The notes below the pieces were generated by a model. The model worked only from the letters and a program-made list of their open reading frames with translations. It was not told where the DNA came from and made no database searches. From NCBI RefSeq assembly GCF_015704895.1, contig NZ_JADQWB010000002.1:248001-312000 (forward strand): 64,000 bases of DNA. Reading direction: 5' to 3'. A program made the translations under genes and the position numbers. This DNA comes from Agrobacterium leguminum. GTDB lineage: Bacteria; Pseudomonadota; Alphaproteobacteria; Rhizobiales; Rhizobiaceae. Below are positions 1 through 9,206 of the stretch, in pieces (the first letter of the stretch is position 1; every line of letters begins with the position of its first letter).

Positions 1-757
1 TGGCGGCACAGGCGGCATCGAACAGGCGCAGCGTCTCAAGCAGGTTGGCATGGGTCTTCTGATAGGTCTGGACCGCATCCGCGCTGCCGACGGTGGGTAG
101 CGTCAGCCAGAACGGCCGGTGTCCGAACGTCGGCACGACAAGATGGCCGCGGTCTATGCGCTCGTCGAAAGGGATGGCCAGGGCACCGATGCCGCCGCCG
201 AAACTGATGCCGCTGTAACCCACCTGCCCTTCCAACCACGGATAGAGGCTGATGAGCGTGGAAACGGCAACCCACAGATCGTCGACGCAGCCGCCGATGA
301 TGTAGTCGTCTTTCCTGTCGATATTATAGAGAACATGAAGGGCGGGATCGGACGAGATCGGCGGACAGGCGCTCAGCGACAGCCCGCGAAAACAGGGAAA
401 CAGCACGGCCGTTTCTTCCACCGGCACGTCGAAATCGGGTTCCCCTCGCCCACCATAACCATGGCCCACAACGAGGCCGCGACGCACCTGCCCTTCGCGC
501 GGCAAAAGCAGCCACCCGCCGATGCGAAAACCGCCGGTGGAGGTGTAGGTCATATCGAGGACATGCCACCGGGGGTCACTGAGCCTGCTTTTGCGCAGCA
601 CCGGCCGGGGATCCGTGGCGAGCGCGCGGCGATAGCGCTTTTTCCAGAAATCATCGAAGCCCGGCGGCGCTTCGGGCGGGGTGATGGCCAGCAGCTGCTC
701 GCGCTGCATGCCATAGGTCGGGTCGAAATCGAAAAGATGGGACTTGGGAACGCTCAT
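1..757 (-). CDS. acetyl-xylan esterase / cephalosporin-C deacetylase family protein (3' end cut by window edge)
   Basis: Partial gene; about 252 N-terminal residues are visible and the C-terminus lies beyond base 1. Reading from the ATG at 757 gives an alpha/beta hydrolase. An oxyanion-type HGYGG lies near residues 99-103 and the nucleophile elbow GYSGISFGG has its Ser near 185, a pattern of the AXE1 (acetyl xylan esterase/cephalosporin C deacetylase) family. Such enzymes remove acetyl groups from sugars or related esters. Family members are about 320 residues long, so roughly 70 are missing. The catalytic Asp and His fall outside the window. No signal peptide is seen, so it is probably cytosolic. 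Substrate is unknown. The fructokinase gene immediately upstream on the same strand is compatible with sugar catabolism, but that is inference. Confidence 0.8.
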   Translation of the reverse strand, partial: MSVPKSHLFDFDPTYGMQREQLLAITPPEAPPGFDDFWKKRYRRALATDPRPVLRKSRLSDPRWHVLDMTYTSTGGFRIGGWLLLPREGQVRRGLVVGHGYGGRGEPDFDVPVEETAVLFPCFRGLSLSACPPISSDPALHVLYNIDRKDDYIIGGCVDDLWVAVSTLISLYPWLEGQVGYSGISFGGGIGALAIPFDERIDRGHLVVPTFGHRPFWLTLPTVGSADAVQTYQKTHANLLETLRLFDAACAA

Positions 758-881
758 GCGATGCTTGTTTCGTGAAAAAACAGCGGACACAAGCTTCATA
801 ATATCGAAATAACGGTTTTTTACGGTTCTAAAGCCGGGAAGAGTGTTGAACCACCTTTTCAAAATGGTTCAACCGCGCTCA

Positions 882-1808
882 TCACAAACCGATTTCATGC
901 GCAAAGGGCGGATTCGCGCCCGCCCGCGAAACCGTCACAGCAGCAGCTTTCGCGCCCAGCGCCAGAGCCTTCCTCATCTGCTCTTCCGTCAACGAGGCAA
1001 CCTGCGCCTTGGTCAGAAGGCCCTGCATTTTCAGCGAGGCGAGAATACCGGCATCGAAGGTATCACCCGCGCCGACGGTGTCGACCACTTCCACCCGCTC
1101 GGAGGCCACTTCAACCTTCAGATTTGCGCTATACCCCACCGCGCCCTTGGCGCCACGGGTGACGACGACGAGTTTAGCACCATGGTGCAGCCAGTGGCGG
1201 GCAAGCGTGTCCTCATCGCCTTCCAGTCCGAACCAGGCAAGGTCCTCATCCGAGAATTTCACGATATCCGACATGGCCGCCATGCGGCGAATGCGGGCCA
1301 TGTGGGACTGCTTGTCCTTGATGAAGCCGGGGCGAATATTCGGATCGAGCGAGATGACGCGGCTTTCGTGCTCGCGCGTCATCAGCGCCTCATAGGTGCT
1401 GCCGCAGGGCTCCGGGATGAGGCTGATCGCACCGAAATGCAGCGCCTCGCAATCCGCGCCCAGTGCCGGAAGCTCCGCCTCGGTAATCATCCGGCCGGCG
1501 GTGTTCTCGTCATAGAAGGCATAGGTCGCATGGCCATCCACCAGCTTCACGAAGGCGATGGTGGTCGGCCGCGAAAGGGTGGCGCAATAGCTGAAGTCGA
1601 CATTGCTGGCGCGCAGGGTTTCCCGCAGGATATCGCCCATCATGTCATCGGAAAGACCCGTGAAGAAGGCGGATGGAACGCCGAGACGCCCAAGCGCAAT
1701 CGCCGTGTTGAAGACCGCTCCGCCTGCATAGGGGGCAAAACCCGCCTCACCCAGCGTCGTCTGCCGGGGCAGCATGTCGATCAGGGCTTCACCACAACAC
1801 AGGATCAT
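882..1808 (-). CDS. frk: fructokinase, PfkB family carbohydrate kinase
   Basis: A 308-residue PfkB/ribokinase-fold sugar kinase that probably phosphorylates fructose to fructose-6-phosphate with ATP. The first PfkB signature with the Gly-Gly sugar-binding turn (YAGGAVFNTA) is near residues 27-36. The second signature VDTVGAGDTFDAG is near 242-254 and contains the catalytic Asp near 249. I place the start at the ATG at 1808 because AGGAGG sits 6 bases upstream; a longer TTG-started frame reaching 1823 would include that ribosome site and is unlikely. The length fits bacterial fructokinases. Other PfkB substrates (for example 2-keto-3-deoxygluconate) cannot be excluded from sequence alone. Confidence 0.8.
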   Translation of the reverse strand: MILCCGEALIDMLPRQTTLGEAGFAPYAGGAVFNTAIALGRLGVPSAFFTGLSDDMMGDILRETLRASNVDFSYCATLSRPTTIAFVKLVDGHATYAFYDENTAGRMITEAELPALGADCEALHFGAISLIPEPCGSTYEALMTREHESRVISLDPNIRPGFIKDKQSHMARIRRMAAMSDIVKFSDEDLAWFGLEGDEDTLARHWLHHGAKLVVVTRGAKGAVGYSANLKVEVASERVEVVDTVGAGDTFDAGILASLKMQGLLTKAQVASLTEEQMRKALALGAKAAAVTVSRAGANPPFAHEIGL

Positions 1809-1908
1809 TACGGTCCTCCTCAAAACAGCAAATCAAATGGACTTAAATCGATTTAGACGAAGATCGATCGGAAGGCCAGCCGCAAAACCGGGCTGGCCGC
1901 ATCCGAAA

Positions 1909-2607
1909 TTAAGATTGCGGCAATTCGCTGACACCGCCGCGTTTTGCCGACCACGGCAGCGGGTTATCGAGGAAGGCTTCGACCTCGGAGAGGGTCTTTT
2001 CGTCGAACAGTTTTTCAGCCCGGGCAACCGCCAGAACATCGCGCCAGGTGGTCAGGTAATGCAGCTTGACATTGCCATTGGCGAAGCGCGCTTCAGCTTC
2101 TTCGAAGATGCCGTAATAAAACAGCGCGATGCCGTGATCGACAATGCCGCCCGCCGCACGGATGGCGTCGATGAAGGTGAACATCGAGCCGCCGGCCGTC
2201 GTCAGATCCTCGATGACGAGAACGCGAGCGCCTTCCGGCATATGGCCTTCGATCTGGGCGTTGCGGCCATGGCCTTTCGGCTTTTTGCGGCAATAGATCA
2301 TCGGCAGGCCGAGGCGCTCGGCAAGGAAAGCGGCGAAGGGAATGCCCGCCGTCTCGCCACCTGCCACACAGTCGAACTTCTCGAAACCGGCCTCGCGCAT
2401 CACCGCCGCCGCCGCAAAATCCATCGCCGCCGAGCGGATGCGCGGGAAGGAGATGAGCTTGCGCATATCGATGTAAACCGGGCTCTTCATGCCCGAAGCG
2501 AAGGTATAGGGGCTTTCGGAATTGAAGTGAACCGCCTTGATTTCCCACAACATCTTCGCAACCAGTTCCGCAACGACGGCGCGGTCAGTGAATGTGAAAT
2601 GGTTCAT
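1909..2607 (-). CDS. pyrE: orotate phosphoribosyltransferase
   Basis: A 232-residue cytosolic enzyme of de novo pyrimidine synthesis that joins orotate and PRPP to give OMP. The PRPP-binding loop [13 protein letters not shown] is at about 129-141, and the flexible catalytic loop RKKPKGHG is at about 107-114. The ATG at 2607 is preceded by AAGGAGAA at good spacing, so the longer upstream frame to 2742 is rejected. The next gene upstream on the same strand is pyrC, which acts two steps earlier. A terminator-like hairpin separates them, so they may be adjacent but separately transcribed. Confidence 0.95.
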   Translation of the reverse strand: MNHFTFTDRAVVAELVAKMLWEIKAVHFNSESPYTFASGMKSPVYIDMRKLISFPRIRSAAMDFAAAAVMREAGFEKFDCVAGGETAGIPFAAFLAERLGLPMIYCRKKPKGHGRNAQIEGHMPEGARVLVIEDLTTAGGSMFTFIDAIRAAGGIVDHGIALFYYGIFEEAEARFANGNVKLHYLTTWRDVLAVARAEKLFDEKTLSEVEAFLDNPLPWSAKRGGVSELPQS

Positions 2608-2738
2608 AGGCGTTCTCCTTTTTCGGCCTTGGTTTATCGCTCCGAAAACCCGGATCGGTTTTCGGAAAGCACAACGTCTCGGTTCAGCATTGCAGGTATC
2701 CGCAGGCGGCGCAGAAGGGCGAATGCCTGGGGACCATA

Positions 2739-2765
2739 ACAAAACCGCCGGCAGTGCCGGCGGTT
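2739..2765 (-). terminator. intrinsic terminator after pyrC
   Basis: A perfect 10-base stem (2743-2752 with 2756-2765) has a 3-base loop. On the minus strand it is followed by GGTTTTGTTAT. It lies just 3' of the pyrC stop and 5' of pyrE, so it probably ends or attenuates pyrC transcription before pyrE. Confidence 0.7.
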
Positions 2766-2774
2766 ACTAAAAAA

Positions 2775-3812
2775 TCAACTCACATCCCAATGGAGCGGGA
2801 ACATCGGATCGAACACGGTGACCGGCCCGGCGCCCGTCTCGATTTTTTCAGGAAAGGCCACCGCTTCCTCGCGCTTGACCAGCGTGATGGTCTCTTCGTT
2901 CGGCGCAAGGCCATACCAGGCCGGGCCATTGAGCGAAGCGAAGGCTTCCAGCTTATCAAGGGCATTTTCATCCTCGAAGACATGGGCAAGACAGCTCATG
3001 GTGTTGATGGAGGTATAGATGCCGGCGCAGCCGCAGGCACATTCCTTCAGCGGGTCCACATGCGGAGCGGAATCCGTGCCGAGGAAGAAGCGCGCATCGC
3101 CCGAAGTCGCGGCAGCCCGCAGCGCCAGCCGGTGCTCCTCGCGCTTGGCGACGGGCAGGCAATAATAATGTGGCTTGATACCGCCGACCAGAATGGCATT
3201 GCGGTTGATGATGAGATGGTGGGTGGTGATGGAGCCGGCGATGTTGGCCTTGGACGACTTGATATAGTCCACGCCATCGCGGGTGGTGATGTGCTCCATC
3301 GTCACCTTGAGTTCCGGCAGGCGCTGGCGCAGAGGCTCCAGAACCGTATCGATGAACACCTTCTCGCGGTCGAAAATATCGACTTCCGGCGTCGTTACCT
3401 CACCATGCACGCAAAGCGGCAGGCCGATCTTCGCCATGCGTTCCAGAACCGGCATGGCCTTGTTGAAATCGCGCACACCGCCATGGGAATTGGTGGTCGC
3501 ACCGGCTGGGTAAAGCTTTACGGCGGTGATGAGGCCGCTTTTTTTGCCTTCTTCCACATCGTCGGCCTGCGTGTCCTCGGTCAGATAGAGGGTCATCAGC
3601 GGCTCGAAACGATCACCCGCGGGAATGGCCTTGACGATGCGTTCGCGATAGGCGCGGGCATCGGCCGTGGTGACGACCGGCGGCACCAGGTTCGGCATGA
3701 TGATGGCGCGGGCGAAATGGCGGCTCGTATCCCCGATCACCCCTTCCAGCATTGCCCCATCACGCAGGTGCAGGTGCCAGTCATCAGGGCGGCGCAGGGT
3801 GAGCGACTTCAT
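2775..3812 (-). CDS. pyrC: dihydroorotase, PyrC (class II, E. coli type)
   Basis: A 345-residue zinc amidohydrolase that interconverts carbamoyl-aspartate and dihydroorotate in pyrimidine synthesis. The metal-binding DWHLHLR has His13 and His15. The lysine that is carbamylated in this family is Lys99 (VKLYPAG). Further ligands are His136 (VHGE) and His174 (EHIT), and the catalytic Asp is Asp247 (GTDSAPH). The spacing matches E. coli PyrC closely. The start is put at the ATG at 3812, which follows CCGAGGT; an in-frame ATG at 3830 gives six extra residues and overlaps that site. All active-site residues are present. Confidence 0.95.
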   Translation of the reverse strand: MKSLTLRRPDDWHLHLRDGAMLEGVIGDTSRHFARAIIMPNLVPPVVTTADARAYRERIVKAIPAGDRFEPLMTLYLTEDTQADDVEEGKKSGLITAVKLYPAGATTNSHGGVRDFNKAMPVLERMAKIGLPLCVHGEVTTPEVDIFDREKVFIDTVLEPLRQRLPELKVTMEHITTRDGVDYIKSSKANIAGSITTHHLIINRNAILVGGIKPHYYCLPVAKREEHRLALRAAATSGDARFFLGTDSAPHVDPLKECACGCAGIYTSINTMSCLAHVFEDENALDKLEAFASLNGPAWYGLAPNEETITLVKREEAVAFPEKIETGAGPVTVFDPMFPLHWDVS

Positions 3813-3866
3813 CGGGATACCTCGGAGCATGACGGAATTGGCGCCCGCTTAGCATCTTTTGCCGCG

Positions 3867-3900
3867 GGAAAACAGCCGCCAAAGTTCATCCGGCGGCTGT
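3867..3900 (-). terminator. intrinsic terminator after the proline racemase-family gene
   Basis: A 9-base stem (3872-3880 with 3892-3900) is followed on the minus strand by TTTTCCC. It sits between the stop of the gene ending at 3926 and the start of pyrC, so pyrC probably has its own promoter. Confidence 0.6.
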
Positions 3901-3925
3901 AAATGTCATTTTTTTAAAGCATGCC

Positions 3926-4963
3926 TCAGATGTTGCCCGCTTCTGGGCCCCATACGTCCGTCATGGCGAAACCATCGGCCAGTGGATCAAACGGATCGAG
4001 ACCGACCTGATGCAGCCCAAAGGTGAAGCCGCGCCCGGCAATGGTGGGAATGACGGCCGGGCGGCCGGCCACCTCGGTGACGGCGGAAAGGCCGACATCG
4101 AATTCCGAACCGATGATCGAGCGGGATTTATACCCGTCTCCCACCTTAACCTTGCCGCGCGCATAAAGCGTGGCGAGATTGGCGGAGTTACCTGTGCCGC
4201 AGGGCGAACGATCCGCCCGGCCCGGCCACATGGTGGTGCAGGTGCGGATGGAACCATCCGCATCCACATCGCGGAACATGACATAGGCAACGCCGGAAAT
4301 GGCCGGGATTTCCGGATGAACGACGGTCATTTCACGGTTGACCAGATCCTTCAGGATCATGCCCGCCGAGACCAGTTTGGCCGCATTGGCCTTTTCGATC
4401 GTCAGGCCGATCTGGCGGACATCGACCAGCGCATAAAAAATGCCGCCATAGGAAATATCCATCGTCACCCTGCCCCATTCGGGCGTGTCGATGCTGACAT
4501 CCAGCTCATGCACGAAGGACGGCACCATGGTCAGCTTGACCTTTTCGCAACGGCCGTCGCGGCAGGTGGCCGTGGCCTTGACCAGACCGGCGGCCGTTTC
4601 GAGGATGATAACGGTTTCCGGCTCCTGCATTTCCACCATGCCGCTTTCCAGAAGCGCCGTCGTCGCGCAGATGGAATTGGAACCGGAGCTGGCATGCGCC
4701 TGATCCGGCTGGAGAATGACAAAGGCCGCGTGCGCATCCGGGTGCTTCGGCGGCAGGAGAAGATTGACCGATCCCATCGGCGTGCCGCGCGGCTCCAGCG
4801 TCAGGAAGCGACGAAGCGCCTCACCCTGCGGATCGGTATTCATCCAGTGAAGCTGTTCGGCCACCGTGTTGCCGGGAATTTTCGGCGCGCCGCCGGTGAC
4901 GACACGGCCGATTTCGCCTTCGCAATGAACATCGAGAAGCTGGAGGGTGCGTTTCCAACGCAT
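3926..4963 (-). CDS. proline racemase superfamily: 4-hydroxyproline 2-epimerase / 3-hydroxyproline dehydratase-like (Ser/Cys type)
   Basis: A 345-residue member of the proline racemase superfamily, which works through a pair of catalytic residues on two pseudo-symmetric lobes. Here the first position is Ser (SSGSN, near residue 93) where racemases and many epimerases have Cys. The second is Cys255 (SPCGTGNSAN). Ser/Cys members have been linked to hydroxyproline epimerase and trans-3-hydroxyproline dehydratase activities, so the exact reaction is open. No other hydroxyproline catabolic gene is in the window. The start follows GGAGTAGACCCCC. An upstream TGTATACA palindrome suggests control by a GntR-type repressor. 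Confidence 0.75.
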   Translation of the reverse strand: MRWKRTLQLLDVHCEGEIGRVVTGGAPKIPGNTVAEQLHWMNTDPQGEALRRFLTLEPRGTPMGSVNLLLPPKHPDAHAAFVILQPDQAHASSGSNSICATTALLESGMVEMQEPETVIILETAAGLVKATATCRDGRCEKVKLTMVPSFVHELDVSIDTPEWGRVTMDISYGGIFYALVDVRQIGLTIEKANAAKLVSAGMILKDLVNREMTVVHPEIPAISGVAYVMFRDVDADGSIRTCTTMWPGRADRSPCGTGNSANLATLYARGKVKVGDGYKSRSIIGSEFDVGLSAVTEVAGRPAVIPTIAGRGFTFGLHQVGLDPFDPLADGFAMTDVWGPEAGNI

Positions 4964-5012
4964 GGGGGTCTACTCCGGAAGTTGGGTTGTTGACCCGACC
5001 ATACAGATAAAA

Positions 5013-5029
5013 ATACAAGCTGTATACAA
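5013..5029. promoter_or_regulatory. candidate palindromic operator (TGTATACA) upstream of the racemase-family gene
   Basis: The segment contains the perfect 8-base palindrome TGTATACA (5021-5028) and an overlapping ATACA-AGC-TGTAT repeat (5013-5025), about 50-66 bases before the ATG at 4963. TTGTATACAA-like sites are typical for FadR-subfamily GntR regulators. No GntR gene is in the window, so the regulator is unknown. Confidence 0.4.
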
Positions 5030-5089
5030 ATCTGCGAGGGTGCGGCCTCGAAAACGCGGAAAGTTCGAAGCCGCCCTTTTAATCACGAT

Positions 5090-6412
5090 TTAGCGGCTAC
5101 GGCATTCCGCCCGATTTCGGTTGGCGGTCGCCTCGCAATTCACTCTCGACGACTGAACAGCCTGATCGTCCACCACGGAACCGGCCGTATCGCCCACCGA
5201 TCCGACGGTGTTTTCCACGGAGCGGCCGAGCCGTTCCACCTGCCTGCCGTAATTTTCACGCGTGCGCGGATCGAACACCGCAATCGGCGCGCTGACCACG
5301 ACGCTCGCCGCCGTTCCGACGGTTTGCGCAGCCCCGATGCTGACGGCACCCAGCGCCTCACCCAGACCGACATCGGAATCCGTCACCGTCTGCCCGGCGA
5401 TAAGGCGGTCGCCGATCAGGCGGACAACTTCAGGGCTTTCAGCAAATTTGCCATGGTTCAGGCGGTCGCCGGATTGCAGCTTGGTCAAATCCAGAACGGT
5501 GATGCCGGCCTTTTCAAGCTCGCTGCGATAGGGTTCGACCGATGGGTCGATCTGGCCGAGACGATCGACATTGCCGGAAATACGGCGTGACAGGCTGAGA
5601 GCGCGATCATCCTGCGAAACGAACAGAGTGAATTTCGGCGGGGTTTTGCCGAGGCTTGCGAATTGCCGGCTGAACACGTCCACATCCAGATCCGGCGCGG
5701 CAAGAATGACATTGCCGATCTTCGGATCGACCCGGCCATTGCGGATGGCCATCTGGCGCAGCGCCTCCACCGCAAGCCAGGTGCCCATGGAATGGGCCAT
5801 GACCGTGACCTCGCCGATGGACTTGTCCTTGGCGAGTCGCGTCAGCATCTCCTCCAGCGCATCGCGCGAGTAGTTGGTGCTTTCCTTGTCGTAATTATAG
5901 TCGAAAATGCTCGCCCGCGACGGCCAGGTGAAGACCACCGGCACGACATCCGTGCCGGAATCATGGACGATCTGGGCGAAGCGATAGACGGATTCTTCGT
6001 AACGGTTATTGAAACCATGTACGAAGACCAGCACGCGGCGATCCTTCTGGATATGTTTGCTGATCCAGCTTCGTGTCTCCGCTTCGGAGCGAATGGGCTC
6101 TACCGCAACCGTGGTGAAATCCTTCAGCGGATTCGGCGGCAGTTTCTTCGGCCATTGCACCTGCCCCACCTTGCGGTTGGCATTGGGCGGAATGGAGACC
6201 GTCACCGCATCCACCTTCAGACCCGTTCCACGCTCGCCGCCAAAAAGCACGGCGGCGTTTTCCGATGGTGCGCGGGTGGTGGCGACCAGAAGATTGACCG
6301 GTGTGGTTCCCGCCACGGTCTGCCCCGTCGGCGTCATGACCCCGATCGGACGCCCCCCGCAGCCGGCGAGCAGGGCGACAATGGCGATCATGGCCACGAA
6401 GCGAATGGGCAT
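5090..6412 (-). CDS. lipoprotein with alpha/beta hydrolase domain (DUF900 family)
   Basis: About 440 residues. The N-terminus is a lipoprotein signal with lipobox LLAGC (Cys near 18), so the mature protein should be membrane-anchored. The core is a DUF900-type alpha/beta hydrolase: VFVHGFNN is followed by a Ser elbow AHSMGTW and an Asp/His-containing C-terminal half (SQDDRALS, LNHGKF). The last ~100 residues are low-complexity, Gly/Val/Ser/Asp-rich and outside the hydrolase core. AGGAG precedes tandem GTG (6415) and ATG (6412) codons, and either may start translation. The family has no firm substrate and I do not assign one. Confidence 0.75.
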   Translation of the reverse strand: MPIRFVAMIAIVALLAGCGGRPIGVMTPTGQTVAGTTPVNLLVATTRAPSENAAVLFGGERGTGLKVDAVTVSIPPNANRKVGQVQWPKKLPPNPLKDFTTVAVEPIRSEAETRSWISKHIQKDRRVLVFVHGFNNRYEESVYRFAQIVHDSGTDVVPVVFTWPSRASIFDYNYDKESTNYSRDALEEMLTRLAKDKSIGEVTVMAHSMGTWLAVEALRQMAIRNGRVDPKIGNVILAAPDLDVDVFSRQFASLGKTPPKFTLFVSQDDRALSLSRRISGNVDRLGQIDPSVEPYRSELEKAGITVLDLTKLQSGDRLNHGKFAESPEVVRLIGDRLIAGQTVTDSDVGLGEALGAVSIGAAQTVGTAASVVVSAPIAVFDPRTRENYGRQVERLGRSVENTVGSVGDTAGSVVDDQAVQSSRVNCEATANRNRAECRSR

Positions 6413-6598
6413 CACGTTACTCTCCTACAACCCAGAGGCAGCCAGACAGCAGCCGGGGGAGAGGATTTTCTACCGGAGGCGGAACAGACGCGCCAGCAAC
6501 CACAGCACGGAAGCGGACAATTTCCGCCCCGGTGTGTCCAAACGGACCCAATTGCGCTGCTGTCACACCGGCAACGGGGCGCCTTCTAAAATGCAGGC

Positions 6599-8095
6599 CT
6601 ATTTCTGCGGCAGCATCGTGCCCCTTTCGCGCAGAGCCGCATGCCAGGAGAGCGCTTCTTCGATGAGATGCGGCGTATGTCCGCCCCGCGCCACCGCCCG
6701 CTGGTAATAATCCGTCAGCGCATCGCGATAATCAGGATGCACGCAATTCGCGATGATGACCGCCGCGCGCTCGCGAGGCGCCAGCCCACGCAGATCGGCA
6801 AGCCCGATTTCGGTGACGAGAATATCGACATCATGTTCGGTATGATCGACATGGCTGACCATCGGCACGACGCTTGAAATGGCCCCGCCCTTGGCGATCG
6901 ATTTGGTGACGAAGATGGACATATAGGCGTTGCGGGCGAAATCCCCCGAGCCGCCGATGCCGTTCATCATGTGCGTTCCGCCGACATGGGTGGAATTGAC
7001 GTTTCCGTAGATATCGAATTCCAGCGCCGTGTTGATGCCGATAATGCCGAGGCGGCGGATGACTTCCGGGTGGTTGCTGACCTCCTGTGGCCGCAGGATA
7101 AGCCTGCTCTTATATTCCGCCAGTCGCGGCATCACCTGCTCGTTCATGGCGGAAGACAGCGTGATCGACGACCCCGAGGCGAAGGTGAGCTTGCCCGCAT
7201 CAAACAGTTCGAAAGTCGAATCCTGCAGGACCTCCGAATACATTTTGAGATCGTGAAACGGCGTATCGATGAAACCGTGCATCACGGCATTGGCAATGGT
7301 GCCGATGCCGGCCTGGAGTGGCTGGAGCTCATGGGTCATGCGGCCGTGACGCACCTCGTTCAGCAGGAACTCGGTGAGATGGCCGGCAATGGCCTTGGTC
7401 TCGTCATCCGGCGGCAGCACCGTCGAAAAGCTGTCGCTCTTGTCACTCAGCACGATGGCGGCGATCTTTTCCGGTGGCACCGGAATGAACGGCAGGCCGA
7501 CACGGCTATCCGTCGCCACCACCGGAATGGGCATGCGGGTCGGGCGCTTGGCGGGAATGAAGATGTCGTGCAACCCCTCCAGCACCTCGGGCTGCGACAG
7601 GTTGATTTCAACGATCACCTTGTCGGCCAGAATAGCGAAGCTTGCCGAATTGCCGACGGAAGTGGTTGGCACGATGCCGCCTTCCGCCGTGATCGCCACA
7701 GCCTCGACAATGGCGATATCGACCCCGTGGATCTGACCGCCGCGCAATTGCTCGACCGTTTCGGAAAGGTGCTGATCGATGAACATCACCTTGCCGTCAT
7801 TGATCGCCCTGCGCAAAGCCGGATCGGACTGGAACGGCATACGGCGCGCCAGCATGCCCGCCTCCACCATGGTCTTGTCGAGATCGTTGCCGAGCGACGC
7901 ACCGGTCATCAGGGTGATTTTCATGGGATTCGTCTTGGCGCGTTCGGCCAAGGCCAGCGGCACCGCCTTCGCTTCGCCGGCGCGCGTAAAACCGCTCATG
8001 CCCACCGTCATGCCGTCCTGAATGAGACTGGCAGCCTCTTCGGCGCTGACGATCCTGTTCAAGAGGGACGCGTTGCGGATACGCTTTTCAAGCAT
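6599..8095 (-). CDS. acetyl-CoA hydrolase/transferase family protein, probable succinyl-CoA:acetate CoA-transferase
   Basis: A 498-residue class I CoA-transferase of the AarC/Ach1/Cat1 group, which moves CoA between succinyl-CoA (or propionyl-CoA) and acetate. Both CoA-transferase halves are present. The likely catalytic glutamate is Glu288 in MYSEVLQDS, and the Gly-rich loop THVGGTHMMNGIGGSGDF follows in the C-terminal half. The start is set at the ATG at 8095, which has GGAG upstream; an ATG at 8107 in the same frame overlaps that ribosome site. It is transcribed alone. Whether it acts as transferase or hydrolase cannot be read from sequence; the intact Glu and full length favour transferase. 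Confidence 0.85.
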   Translation of the reverse strand: MLEKRIRNASLLNRIVSAEEAASLIQDGMTVGMSGFTRAGEAKAVPLALAERAKTNPMKITLMTGASLGNDLDKTMVEAGMLARRMPFQSDPALRRAINDGKVMFIDQHLSETVEQLRGGQIHGVDIAIVEAVAITAEGGIVPTTSVGNSASFAILADKVIVEINLSQPEVLEGLHDIFIPAKRPTRMPIPVVATDSRVGLPFIPVPPEKIAAIVLSDKSDSFSTVLPPDDETKAIAGHLTEFLLNEVRHGRMTHELQPLQAGIGTIANAVMHGFIDTPFHDLKMYSEVLQDSTFELFDAGKLTFASGSSITLSSAMNEQVMPRLAEYKSRLILRPQEVSNHPEVIRRLGIIGINTALEFDIYGNVNSTHVGGTHMMNGIGGSGDFARNAYMSIFVTKSIAKGGAISSVVPMVSHVDHTEHDVDILVTEIGLADLRGLAPRERAAVIIANCVHPDYRDALTDYYQRAVARGGHTPHLIEEALSWHAALRERGTMLPQK

Positions 8096-8383
8096 GCAAT
8101 TCTCCATGATCTGTCATCACGATGGCACGGCATTCGGCTGGCCACCTTTCGGCGACTATGGCGTGCAGTTTCATCGATGAAACTGACATAGATCAAGGGT
8201 GCGCACGGAACCATGGTTTCGACGCATCACATCCGTTCAACAAACCAGAAGTGGCGCATCGGCGCGACAGGCCACGGGGTCTTCTCACCACCGCAGCCTT
8301 GCAATCGTCAAAAATCCCTCCCTCACCACCGGCAACAGGCGACGAGGCGAAGGTCATCTCCGTGCAACAGGAAACGTCCGGTG

Positions 8384-9184
8384 TCAGGGGCCTTCACAGA
8401 CAGGCGCCTGACCGAGCACGACCTGCCCCACTTCCGCATCATAGGCACGCAGACCGAATGCGCCCAGGCTTATGACCCGGTAGCAGGGATTGCCGCCCGT
8501 CCACAGCGGATCGACAACATCGATATCGGTGATGAAACGGTGCGCGCAGGCCTGACCGGAACTGTAGGCGATGCCTTCGGCGGTCGTACCTGCCATCGGC
8601 ACATGGATATGGCCAAAAATGATATGACGTATACCGGCCGGATGAGCGGCGAGACGGCGCATGACAGCACCGTCATCATGCATGCCGATATGTTCGAAAT
8701 GGCGGATGCCGCAATCCATCGGCGGGTGATGAATGAACACCGTCACCGGCAGGTTGCCCGCGCTTTCCAGCGCACTCTCCAGCCATGCCAGACGATCCGC
8801 ACCATACATGCCGCCGATCACATCGGCCTCGTGGCTGTCGAGAAACAGCAGCCGGCCGAATTCGGTATCGATGAATGACTGGATGTAGCCGTTATCGTCG
8901 CGCTGCTGCTCCGGAAAGGCGGCCACGAATTCCGGGCGGCGGTCGTGGTTGCCGAGCATCAACTGCACGGGGATCGAAACGGGCGCGAGGATGTCGCGAA
9001 GCAGCTCATAGGCTTCCGGCTCGCCGTAATTGCAGAGATCACCCGTCATCACAAGAAGATCGGCGTCGGCGTGTTTTTCGACAATATCGGCCACCGCCGC
9101 GCGCAGCTGCTTTTCCGGGTCGACGCCGTTTACAGCAATGCCGGGGGGTACGAGATGGGTGTCGGTGATCTGGATGATCTTCAT
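8384..9184 (-). CDS. GpdQ/CpdA-like metallophosphoesterase (probable glycerophosphodiesterase)
   Basis: A 266-residue binuclear metallophosphoesterase. The metal ligands of the class III cyclic nucleotide phosphodiesterase/GpdQ family appear in order: DTH (near 8-10), GDLCN (near 48-52), GNHD (near 78-81), HHPP (near 151-154) and GHIH (near 195-198). Colinearity with Enterobacter GpdQ, a glycerophosphodiesterase, runs through most of the protein. It is the last gene of an apparent operon encoding a glycerol-3-phosphate-type ABC importer. The likely role is cytosolic cleavage of imported glycerophosphodiesters to glycerol-3-phosphate and an alcohol. A cAMP phosphodiesterase role remains possible. 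Confidence 0.8.
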   Translation of the reverse strand: MKIIQITDTHLVPPGIAVNGVDPEKQLRAAVADIVEKHADADLLVMTGDLCNYGEPEAYELLRDILAPVSIPVQLMLGNHDRRPEFVAAFPEQQRDDNGYIQSFIDTEFGRLLFLDSHEADVIGGMYGADRLAWLESALESAGNLPVTVFIHHPPMDCGIRHFEHIGMHDDGAVMRRLAAHPAGIRHIIFGHIHVPMAGTTAEGIAYSSGQACAHRFITDIDVVDPLWTGGNPCYRVISLGAFGLRAYDAEVGQVVLGQAPVCEGP

Positions 9185-9206
9185 AACAGGTCTTTCTGCG
9201 CAAAAT

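Noticed and set aside
8096-8383. Plus-strand frames of about 70-120 codons between the CoA-transferase and phosphodiesterase genes
   Set aside because: They lack ribosome sites and recognisable motifs, and run antisense into the phosphodiesterase gene.
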